From: Pseudomonadota bacterium
Lineage (GTDB): Bacteria > Pseudomonadota > Alphaproteobacteria > Acetobacterales > Acetobacteraceae
NCBI GenBank assembly: GCA_021780035.1
Contig: JAJXZO010000172.1
Location: 1-33,974 of the forward strand
Length of the DNA: 33,974 nt
Direction of reading: 5' to 3'
Shown here piece after piece: positions 8,446 through 15,523 of this stretch. The translations under genes and the position numbers were made by a program. Numbering within the stretch: position 1 is the first letter of the stretch; each line of letters opens with the position of its first letter. Under the pieces are notes generated by a model. The model saw nothing but the letters and a program-made list of their open reading frames with translations. It ran no database searches and was not told the origin of the DNA.

Positions 8446-9407
8446 CGCTGCGCCAGCCTCCCCACGCCGGCCGCCGGCTGCAATGGCACGCTGCCGGGCG
8501 CCACCCGCACGAGGCCGGGGCCGACCACCTCGGCGGCGACGATCGCCTGCGAGGCCGGATTGAGCACGCGGATGCTCTGGCCGACGGCGCCGGCATCGAG
8601 CGCGAGCCCCCGGCCGGTGACGGTGAGCCCCGGCATCATCAGGCGCATCAGCACCCGCGCATTGCGCTCCACCACCAGCGGCGCGGTGAGATCGCCGGAA
8701 GCCAGCGGCTCGCCGGCGGCGGTGAAGTGCCGCAGCGCCTTGCCCGCGGCATCGGCGGCGGCGCGCAGCGTGTCGGGCCGCAGCAGGCTCGCCCGCAGCC
8801 GCGCGGGCCGCAGATCGGCGGGCACCAGCAGCTGTCCGGCGGGCAGCCGCCGCGCCAGCACCGGCACCGTCACCATCGCCTCGTCATCGCCAACCACGCG
8901 CACGCGGAGCGTATCCATGCCGGCTCCGCTCACCAGCACCGTGGCGGCGAAACGCCCCGTGGCGGCGCTGAAATCGAGCTGTTCCACCGCCACCAGCACC
9001 TTGCCGGCAAGCGGCACCATCGGCGCCTGGAATCCGGATAGCGTCACCTCGCCGTCGGCGGGAGCGCCCACCCCGAGCAGCGCCTGGCGCAGCACGGGTC
9101 GGAGATCCTTCTCTGGCAGCAGCCGGCCGGGACGGTTGAGCACCGCCCTCTCGGCCGGCGAGGCGGGCTGCCAGTCCACGCCGAATTGCTGCGCGATGGC
9201 GGCAAGCTGCGGCGCCTCCACCACGATGCGCTCGCCCGGCTGCGGCCCCGGCCCCAGCACGCGGTCGGCCAGCGGTCCGGCGTCGGCGAACAGGTCGCAC
9301 AGCCGCACCACCGGCGAATCGAGGGTGGTGAGCGGCCGCAGCGCCGCCGCCGCGGACGGCTGGGCGACGGCAAGGGTGGAGAAGAGGACCGAAAGAAAGA
9401 ATTTCAT
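8442..9407 (-). CDS. flgA: Flagellar basal body P-ring formation chaperone FlgA
   Basis: Signal peptide; VLARRLPAGQLLVPADLRPARL...AAGKALRHFTAAGEPLASGDLTAPLVVERNARVLMRLMMPGLTVTGRGLALDAGAVGQSIRVLNPASQAIVAAEVVGPGLVRV (SAF-like FlgA pattern); between flgG and flgH. Confidence 0.93.
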   Translation of the reverse strand: MKFFLSVLFSTLAVAQPSAAAALRPLTTLDSPVVRLCDLFADAGPLADRVLGPGPQPGERIVVEAPQLAAIAQQFGVDWQPASPAERAVLNRPGRLLPEKDLRPVLRQALLGVGAPADGEVTLSGFQAPMVPLAGKVLVAVEQLDFSAATGRFAATVLVSGAGMDTLRVRVVGDDEAMVTVPVLARRLPAGQLLVPADLRPARLRASLLRPDTLRAAADAAGKALRHFTAAGEPLASGDLTAPLVVERNARVLMRLMMPGLTVTGRGLALDAGAVGQSIRVLNPASQAIVAAEVVGPGLVRVAPGSVPLQPAAGVGRLAQR

Positions 9408-9436
9408 GGCGCGTCTCTCGCGGCGGGGCGGAGAAA

Positions 9437-10222
9437 TCAGTGCATGTTGGTGAGGGTGGAAAGCATCTGGTCGGCGGTGGTGATGACCCGGCTGTTCATT
9501 TCGTAGGCGCGCTGGGCGGTGATCAGGTTGGTGATCTCGGTCACCACGTTGACGTTGCTGGTCTCGACGAAGCCCTGCATCACGGTGCCGAAGCCGGGCT
9601 GACCCGGACTGCTGGTGGTGGGATTGCCGCTCGCGGCGCTCTGCAGCAGCAGGTTGTTGCCCTGGGCGTCGAGCCCGGCGTCGTTCGGGAAGGTGGCGAG
9701 CTGGATCTGCCCCACCGTGGTGGGCGAGGACTGGCCGCTCAGCGTCACCTGCACCTGGCCGCTGGTGTTGATGGTCACCGAGGTGGCGTTGGAGGGAATG
9801 GTGATGCCCGGCGCCACCACGTAGCCGTCGGCGGTGACGATCTGCCCCTGGGGGGAAAGCCCGAAGGTGCCGTCGCGGGTGTAGGCGGTGTCCCCCGACG
9901 GCAGGGTGACCTGGAAGTAGCCGTTGCCGCTGATGGCGAGGTCGAGCGTGTTCGAGGTCTGCTGCAGGTTTCCCTGCTCGTCGATGCGATAGATCGCCGC
10001 CGTGCGCACGCCGAGCCCCACCTGCGCGCCGGCCGGCACGATCGAGCCGGAATCGGACGAGTTCGAGCCGACACGGCGAAGGTTCTGGTACATCAGGTCC
10101 TGGAACTCCGCCCGCCGCCGCTTGAAGGCGGTGGTGGTCATGTTGGCGATGTTGTTCGAGATGACCTCGACGTTCGTCTGCTGGGCCTGCATGCCGGTGG
10201 CGGCGATATCGAGCGCGCGCAT
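9437..10222 (-). CDS. flgG: Flagellar basal-body rod protein FlgG
   Basis: MRALDIAATGMQAQQTNVEVISNNIANMTTTAFKRRRAEFQDLMYQNLRRVGS... and C-terminal EMNSRVITTADQMLSTLTNMH. The ORF track extends this frame artefactually to 11035; the true ATG is at 10222. Confidence 0.97.
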   Translation of the reverse strand: MRALDIAATGMQAQQTNVEVISNNIANMTTTAFKRRRAEFQDLMYQNLRRVGSNSSDSGSIVPAGAQVGLGVRTAAIYRIDEQGNLQQTSNTLDLAISGNGYFQVTLPSGDTAYTRDGTFGLSPQGQIVTADGYVVAPGITIPSNATSVTINTSGQVQVTLSGQSSPTTVGQIQLATFPNDAGLDAQGNNLLLQSAASGNPTTSSPGQPGFGTVMQGFVETSNVNVVTEITNLITAQRAYEMNSRVITTADQMLSTLTNMH

Positions 10223-10239
10223 CGTCGGTCTCCGTTCTC

Positions 10240-10980
10240 TCAGCTGTGCTGCTGCATGATGCGCTGGATGGCGCTCTGGTGGCGGTCGGCCTCCGCCTGG
10301 ATGAACTGCGCCACCATCTGGAAGCCGCGCAGGTCGTTCATCATGCGCGTGACCTCCATCGTCGGCTGCACGTCGCTCTTTTCCACCGCGCCCTCGACGA
10401 TCTTCGGGCTGGCCACCGGCCGCGTGGTGGTGGCGGCGGCGTTGAGCAGCCGCCCGCCCTCGGCCTTCAGCTTGTTCGGATCGGCGACGGAAACCACGCC
10501 GATCTTGCCGATCAGCCCGTTCTCGCTCGAGAGCGTGCCGTCTGCGGCGACGCTCAGCATGGTGTCGGCGGTGGTGACCTTGAGCGGCTTGCCGCGGACG
10601 TCGAGCAGGGCGTTGCCCTCTTCGTCCACCACCGTGCCGTTCGCGGCGAGGGCGAAGCGTCCGGCGCGCGTCAGCCTGGGTCCGCGTTTCGTCGATACGG
10701 TGAAATAGCCCGTTCCGGAAAGCGCGAGGTCGAGCGGGTTGCCGGTATGGTCGATCTCGCCGGGCCGGCGCGAACGGTAGGTGGCGCGGTCCTGCGTGTA
10801 GGCGATGACGCCGCTCCCCGGCGGCTCGTTTCCCTGCCGCTGCCACAGCCAGTCGGCGAAGATCGTCCGCTCGGCGCGGAAGCCGGGCGTGTTCATGTTG
10901 GCGACGTTGTTGGCGAGCACGTCGATCGCGCGCGTCTGCGCGACCAGGCGGGAAAGGGCGATCGTGGTGGCGTTGTCCAT
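10240..10980 (-). CDS. flgF: Flagellar basal-body rod protein FlgF
   Basis: MDNATTIALSRLVAQTRAIDVLANNVANMNTPGFRAERTIFADWLW; ORF trimmed from 11157 to the ATG at 10980. Confidence 0.94.
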   Translation of the reverse strand: MDNATTIALSRLVAQTRAIDVLANNVANMNTPGFRAERTIFADWLWQRQGNEPPGSGVIAYTQDRATYRSRRPGEIDHTGNPLDLALSGTGYFTVSTKRGPRLTRAGRFALAANGTVVDEEGNALLDVRGKPLKVTTADTMLSVAADGTLSSENGLIGKIGVVSVADPNKLKAEGGRLLNAAATTTRPVASPKIVEGAVEKSDVQPTMEVTRMMNDLRGFQMVAQFIQAEADRHQSAIQRIMQQHS

Positions 10981-11030
10981 CGCGAGGCTCCCGGGCCGCG
11001 CACGAACGGCGGTCCCTCGCCGCCTGTCGA

Positions 11031-11046
11031 GGCAAGCGCCGTGCCA
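11031..11046 (-). promoter_or_regulatory. Sigma54 (RpoN) -24/-12 promoter for flgF operon
   Basis: Reverse strand CTGGCACGGCGCTTGCC: TGGCAC-N5-TTGCC, near-perfect match to TGGCAC-N5-TTGCA, about 50 bp upstream of the flgF ATG. Confidence 0.75.
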
Positions 11047-11108
11047 GCCTGCCAAACGGCCCGCAGCCGAGGCCCGCCGCGCGCCACCTGGCCTCGGGGC
11101 GGCAGTCG

Positions 11109-11139
11109 CTGCCGGGCGCCCTCGCGCGCCACCCGGCAG
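11109..11139. promoter_or_regulatory. Inverted repeat CTGCCGGG-N15-CCCGGCAG, candidate enhancer-binding-protein site
   Basis: Perfect 8-bp arms between the divergent flgF and fliL starts, about 60-95 bp upstream of the flgF sigma54 element. Confidence 0.45.
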
Positions 11140-11184
11140 GAATGACCGCCTCCTCAAGCGTTCTTTAACCGCCGCCGGCGAGCA

Positions 11185-11200
11185 TGGTTCCGACCGTGCG
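11185..11200 (+). promoter_or_regulatory. Possible sigma54 promoter toward fliL
   Basis: TGGTTC-CGACC-GTGCG keeps GG-N10-GC spacing; about 50 bp before the fliL ATG at 11253. Weaker consensus. Confidence 0.35.
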
Positions 11201-11252
11201 GATGGCCCGCGCGGCGGGGATGGGCGCGACCCATCGGCGTGGAGCGTCGGGC

Positions 11253-11789
11253 ATGGCGGCGGCGGGCACGAAACAGCCGGCGGACACGGAGACGGAGACG
11301 GAAACCCCGCCGCCGGAGCCGCCCGGAAAGAACAGGCGGCGGCGCCTGCTGTTCCTCGCCATCCCCGTGCTGGTCGCCGGCGGGGGCGCCGGGCTGTGGT
11401 TCGGCGGCCCGCTGCCGCGCTGGCTCGGGCTGCGCAAGCCGAGGCCGGCGGCGGCCAACGACGCCAACCCCGCCATGCCGGTGGTGCATTCGCTGGAACT
11501 GCCCGAGATCATCGCCAACCTGAACCCCGGCCCCGGCCAGAACGCCGCATTCATCAAGCTGCAGGCGGTCGTCGAACTGGCCAGCGCGCGCGACGTCGCC
11601 ATCGCCAGGGCGGGGCTGCCCCGGCTGCTCGACCTGTTCCAGACCTACCTGCGCGAGATGCGGCCCGAGGAACTCGCCGGCTCGGCCGGCACCTGGCGCC
11701 TGCGGGAGGAACTGATCGCCCGCGCCAACGTCGCCATCGCTCCGGCCCGGGTGACCGACGTGCTGTTCACGGAGCTTCTGGTGCAATGA
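11253..11789 (+). CDS. fliL: Flagellar basal body-associated protein FliL
   Basis: N-terminal TM (RRRRLLFLAIPVLVAGGGAGLWF); LPEIIANLNPGPGQNAAFIKLQAVVELAS...LLDLFQTYLREMRPEELAGSAGTWRLREELIARANVAIAPARVTDVLFTELLVQ. Start at 11253 preferred over 11184. Confidence 0.93.
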   Translation: MAAAGTKQPADTETETETPPPEPPGKNRRRRLLFLAIPVLVAGGGAGLWFGGPLPRWLGLRKPRPAAANDANPAMPVVHSLELPEIIANLNPGPGQNAAFIKLQAVVELASARDVAIARAGLPRLLDLFQTYLREMRPEELAGSAGTWRLREELIARANVAIAPARVTDVLFTELLVQ

Positions 11790-12829
11790 GCGGCTCGGAC
11801 GCCGATCTCGCCGCCGCCTGGGAGGCGGAGGCCGCCGGCGAGGCGCCGCCGGTGGAAGCGCAGCGGGTGCTGAACCAGGCCGAGATCGACAGCCTGCTCG
11901 GCTTCGACGAAGGCCCCGCCGGCGGCGAGGCCAGCACCGGCATGCAGAAAATCATCAGCTCCGGGCTGGTGAGCTACGAACGCCTGCCGATGCTCGAGAT
12001 CGTCTTCGACCGCCTCGTGCGCATCATGTCCACCAGCCTGCGCAACTTCACCTCCGACAACGTCGAGGTCGGCATCGACAACATCCTCTCGCTCCGCTTC
12101 GGGGACTACCTGAACTCCATCCCGCTGCCGGCGATGCTCGCGGTGTTCAAGGCCGAGGAGTGGGACAACTACGGGCTGATGGTGGTCGATTCCGCCATGA
12201 TCTACTCCATCGTCGATGTCCTGCTCGGCGGCCGGCGCGGCACGGCGGCCATGCGCATCGAGGGCCGGCCCTACACCACCATCGAGCGCACGCTGGTGGA
12301 GCGGCTGATCCAGGTGGTGCTCGCCGATCTCGCCGCCGCCTTCGATCCGCTCTGCCCCGTCACCTTCCGCTTCGAGCGGCTCGAGGTGAACCCGCGCTTC
12401 GCCACCATCAGCCGCCTCTCCAACGCCGCGGTTCTGGCAAGGCTCCGCATCGACATGGAAGACCGTGGCGGGCGGCTGGAACTGCTGCTTCCCTACGCCA
12501 CGCTGGAGCCGGTGCGCGAACTGCTGCTGCAGCAGTTCATGGGCGAGAAGTTCGGCCGCGATTCCATCTGGGAAACCCATCTCGCCGAGGAATTGTGGAG
12601 CACCGACGTCGATCTTTCCGTGGTGCTCGACGAACAGGTGGTGCGGCTGTCCGAGGTGATGGCGCTTACCGTCGGCAGCCGCATCCTTCTCACCTGCGCG
12701 CCGGGGGCGCCGGTGCAGCTCCGCTGCGGCGGCACGGCGCTGTTCGAGGGCAAGGTGGGGCGGCGCAAGAACCGCGTGGCGGTGCGCATCGACCGCGAGG
12801 TGCCACGCGCCGCGGGCGCGGAGCGCTGA
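11786..12829 (+). CDS. fliM: Flagellar motor switch protein FliM
   Basis: VLNQAEIDSLLGFD (CheY-binding motif), LEIVFDRLVRIMSTSLRNFTSDNVEV, LLGGRRGTAAMRIEGRPYTTIERTLVERLI. ATG at 11786 overlaps the fliL stop by 4 bp. Confidence 0.97.
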   Translation: MSGSDADLAAAWEAEAAGEAPPVEAQRVLNQAEIDSLLGFDEGPAGGEASTGMQKIISSGLVSYERLPMLEIVFDRLVRIMSTSLRNFTSDNVEVGIDNILSLRFGDYLNSIPLPAMLAVFKAEEWDNYGLMVVDSAMIYSIVDVLLGGRRGTAAMRIEGRPYTTIERTLVERLIQVVLADLAAAFDPLCPVTFRFERLEVNPRFATISRLSNAAVLARLRIDMEDRGGRLELLLPYATLEPVRELLLQQFMGEKFGRDSIWETHLAEELWSTDVDLSVVLDEQVVRLSEVMALTVGSRILLTCAPGAPVQLRCGGTALFEGKVGRRKNRVAVRIDREVPRAAGAER

Positions 12830-12877
12830 CCGTGCCGCCACCGGATCGACGCCAAAACGGGCGAGGGAACTGCCGGG

Positions 12878-13417
12878 ATGCCGATGCAATGGCTGCTCGA
12901 ATCCGTGTTGCTGGTGCTGCTCGCCGCCACGCTGTTCCACGCCATCCGCCTGGAGCGCGCGCTCTCGGTGCTGAAGCGCGACCGGGCCGCGCTCGAATCG
13001 CTGGTCGACGGCTTCAACTCCAGCACACGCACGGCGGAGATCGGCATCGAGCGGCTGCGGGCGGCGGCGGAGGGCGCGGGAAAGCAGGTGGAGCGGCAGA
13101 CGGAAACGGCGTCGGGTCTTCGCGACGACCTGTTGTTCCTGATCGAACGGGGCGAGAGGCTGGCCGACCGGCTCGACGCGCTGGTGCGGGCGGCGCGCCC
13201 GCTGGTGCCGCCGGCACCCGTCGTCTCCGCGCCGCTGGTGCCGCCGGCACCCGTCGTCTCCGCGCCGCTGGTGCCGCCGGGTCCGGAAGCGCCGGCAGGC
13301 GGCCCCGCCCCCGAGGGGGATGGACCGGAAATGCCGCCGGCATCCGACCGCGAGGGCGCCGGGCCGCGCAGCCAGGCGGAGCGCGACCTGCTGCGCGCGC
13401 TCCGACTCAACCGCTGA
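12878..13417 (+). CDS. DUF6468-like membrane-anchored flagellar-cluster protein with Pro/Val-rich linker
   Basis: N-terminal TM segment then coiled coil RLERALSVLKRDRAALESLVDGFNSSTRTAEIGIERLRAAAEGAGKQVERQTETASGLRDDLLFLIERGERLADRLDALV. Synteny between fliM and the motE-like gene. Confidence 0.7.
   Translation: MPMQWLLESVLLVLLAATLFHAIRLERALSVLKRDRAALESLVDGFNSSTRTAEIGIERLRAAAEGAGKQVERQTETASGLRDDLLFLIERGERLADRLDALVRAARPLVPPAPVVSAPLVPPAPVVSAPLVPPGPEAPAGGPAPEGDGPEMPPASDREGAGPRSQAERDLLRALRLNR
13199..13280. repeat. 33-bp perfect tandem repeat (2.5 copies) encoding PLVPPAPVVSA
   Basis: ccgctggtgccgccggcacccgtcgtctccgcg at 13199-13231 and 13232-13264, then a 16-bp partial copy. Confidence 0.95.
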
Positions 13418-13430
13418 GAGGAGGCGCGCG

Positions 13431-14063
13431 ATGAAGTTCTCCCCGCCCGTGCCGCGCCTGCTGCCGCTCACCATCGTCGCGCTGGCCGCACTGCTGGCGC
13501 TGAAGTCGGTGGCGCTGGTGCGTGCCGCGGTGCCGCTGGCCGCCACAGCCGCCCCGCCTACCCCGGCCGCTCCTGCCGCCGATGCCCCCGCCGCGCCCGC
13601 CGCCTGCCGGGCGGCGGCAACCGGGCCGCTCACCCCGCCGATCTCGGAAACCGAACGCAAGCTGCTGCTCGACCTGCGCGCCCGCAAGGCGGAACTCGAC
13701 GCCCGCGAGAAAGCGCTCGGGGTGCGCAAGGCCACGCTCGGCGCCGCGGAAAAGCAGCTCGCGGCGCGCGTGCGGCAGCTCGACGCGCTGCAGAAGCGGC
13801 TGGAGGCGCTGAACGCCGCCCGCAAGGCGCACGAGGAGGCCAACTGGCAGGGGCTGGTGAAGGTCTACTCGGTGATGAAGCCGCGCGACGCCGCGGTCAT
13901 CTTCAACAAGCTCGACCTCACCGTGCTGCTGCCGGTGCTCGACCGCATGAAGGAGCGCAACGCGGCACCGATCCTCGCCGCCATGCAGCCCGCGCGTGCC
14001 CGGCTGGTCACCGACGAACTCGCCAAGCGCCGCCTCCAGGCCACCACCCCCGCCGCCCCCTAG
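13431..14063 (+). CDS. MotE-like / MgtE-N-like flagellar protein
   Basis: N-terminal TM; coiled coil; VYSVMKPRDAAVIFNKLDLTVLLPVLDRMKERNAAPILAAMQPARARLVTDELAKRR typical of the MotE family. Confidence 0.85.
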   Translation: MKFSPPVPRLLPLTIVALAALLALKSVALVRAAVPLAATAAPPTPAAPAADAPAAPAACRAAATGPLTPPISETERKLLLDLRARKAELDAREKALGVRKATLGAAEKQLAARVRQLDALQKRLEALNAARKAHEEANWQGLVKVYSVMKPRDAAVIFNKLDLTVLLPVLDRMKERNAAPILAAMQPARARLVTDELAKRRLQATTPAAP

Positions 14064-14078
14064 GAGAACCCGCCCGCC

Positions 14079-14459
14079 ATGGACCGCTCGCTCAATGTGC
14101 TGATCGTCGACGACTACAAGACGATGCTGCGCATCATCCGCAACCTGCTGAAGCAGATCGACATCAACAACGTGGACGAGGCCACCGACGGGGCCGAGGC
14201 CCTGGCCAAGCTGCGCGCCGGCTCGTTCGGGCTCGTCATCAGCGACTGGAACATGGTGCCGATGACCGGGCTGCAACTGTTGCAGGAGGTGCGGGCGGAT
14301 TCGCGGCTGCGGGCGCTGCCCTTCATCATGATCACCGCCGAAAGCAAGGCCGAGAACGTCATCGCCGCCAAGCAGGCGGGCGTCTCCAACTACATCGTCA
14401 AGCCGTTCAACGCCGAAACGCTGCGCGAGAAGATCGCCAAGGTACTCGGCCATGCATGA
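14079..14459 (+). CDS. cheY: Chemotaxis response regulator CheY
   Basis: VLIVDDYKTMLRIIRNLLKQI, SDWNMVPMTGLQLL, MITAE, YIVKPFNAETLREKI: all canonical receiver residues present. Confidence 0.95.
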   Translation: MDRSLNVLIVDDYKTMLRIIRNLLKQIDINNVDEATDGAEALAKLRAGSFGLVISDWNMVPMTGLQLLQEVRADSRLRALPFIMITAESKAENVIAAKQAGVSNYIVKPFNAETLREKIAKVLGHA

Positions 14460-15108
14460 TGTCCTGCCGATGACCGGCGAACTGCCGCTCCGCCTGCAAC
14501 AGTTGCGGCTGCGCTACCCCGAGCCCGCTCCCGAGGCCCTGGCGGAGGTGGTGCGCGCGGTGCTCACCACGCTGCGCGGCGACCTCACCGCCTCCGAGGC
14601 GGCGCTGCTCGGCGAGGTGGCCGCGCTCGGCCGCACCATCGCCACCGCCAAGGCGGAGATCGCGGCACTCCGGGTGGCAGACATCAACACGAGCCACATT
14701 CCCTCGGCCACCGACGAGCTCGACGCCATCGTCGCCCACACGGCGCGCGCCACCGAATCCATCCTCGAAACCTGCGAGACGCTTGACCATGTGGCGGCGG
14801 AACTCGAGGCCGAGAGCCAGCGGGCGCTGGCCACGAAGCTGCAGTGGGCAACCACCCGCATCTACGAGGAATGCGGCTTCCAGGACATCACCGGCCAGCG
14901 GATCACCAAGGTGGTGGCGACGCTGAAGGCCATCGACGCCAAGGTGGCGCAGATCATCGCTGCGTTCGGCGGCGACCTGCCGGTGCCGGCGGCCGTGCCG
15001 GACGCGCACCTTGCGGAGAGCGCCGACGTGGCGATGCACGGGCCGCAACTGCCGGTGAACGCCATGGACCAGACCGACATCGACCGCCTGCTCGCCAGCC
15101 TCGACTGA
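14452..15108 (+). CDS. cheZ: CheZ-family CheY phosphatase
   Basis: Helical protein with IYEECGFQDITGQRITKVV (CheZ catalytic DxxxQ motif), directly downstream of and overlapping cheY. Confidence 0.85.
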   Translation: MHDVLPMTGELPLRLQQLRLRYPEPAPEALAEVVRAVLTTLRGDLTASEAALLGEVAALGRTIATAKAEIAALRVADINTSHIPSATDELDAIVAHTARATESILETCETLDHVAAELEAESQRALATKLQWATTRIYEECGFQDITGQRITKVVATLKAIDAKVAQIIAAFGGDLPVPAAVPDAHLAESADVAMHGPQLPVNAMDQTDIDRLLASLD

Positions 15109-15112
15109 GACG

Positions 15113-15523
15113 ATGGCGCGCCCGCCGCTCCGCTGCCGCATGCTGCTGCTCGGCCTCGGAGGCCTGGCGATCGCCGCCGCGGCGCCGGCCGAGGTGCCGC
15201 TTCGCACCGGCATCCACGCCGGCTTCGGCCGCGTGGTCCTCGATTTGCCGGCATCCGTGCGGTACCGCCTGCGCCAACAGGCCGACGGACTGCTGGTGCG
15301 CGTCTCCGGCGGCGTGGTGCGGCCGCAAGGCGCGCCGCCGCCGCACATCAGCGCCATCGTCCCCGAAGCGGACGGCGTGCTGCTCCGCTTCGCCCCGGGC
15401 ACGCGCCTGCACGCGCTGCGCCTGCGCCATCACCTGGTGCTCGACTTCTCCGCTCCCGCCGCCCCCCGCACCGGCGCGCAGCCTTTGCCGCTGCCTTCCG
15501 CCGCGGCTCCCAGGCGGTGCTGA
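15113..15523 (+). CDS. N-terminal fragment of TPR-type periplasmic protein (frame break near 15462-15467)
   Basis: Signal-peptide-like start; HAGFGRVVLDLPASVRYRLRQQADGLLVRVSGGVV...LRLRHHLVLDFSAPAAP, after which the frame degenerates to a stop. Confidence 0.65.
   Translation: MARPPLRCRMLLLGLGGLAIAAAAPAEVPLRTGIHAGFGRVVLDLPASVRYRLRQQADGLLVRVSGGVVRPQGAPPPHISAIVPEADGVLLRFAPGTRLHALRLRHHLVLDFSAPAAPRTGAQPLPLPSAAAPRRC

Noticed and set aside
5056-9453. Longest ORF in the track (1465 aa, plus strand)
   Set aside because: Antisense to the beta-helix, flgH and flgA genes. His/Arg/Gly-rich composition typical of reverse-frame reading of high-GC genes; no recognisable domain.
9437-11035. 532-aa ORF as a single long flagellar protein
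   Set aside because: Only the part from MRALDIAATGMQAQQ (10222) is FlgG; the upstream extension is an out-of-frame reading of flgF.
11089-11104. TGGCCTCGGGGCGGCA as a plus-strand sigma54 promoter for fliL
   Set aside because: Keeps GG-N10-GC spacing but has weaker flanking consensus and lies about 150 bp from the fliL start; the element at 11185 is better placed. Chance GG-N10-GC matches are common at this GC content.
11645-13843. 732-aa minus-strand ORF over fliM
   Set aside because: Antisense to fliM, the DUF6468-like gene and the motE-like gene; no domain features.
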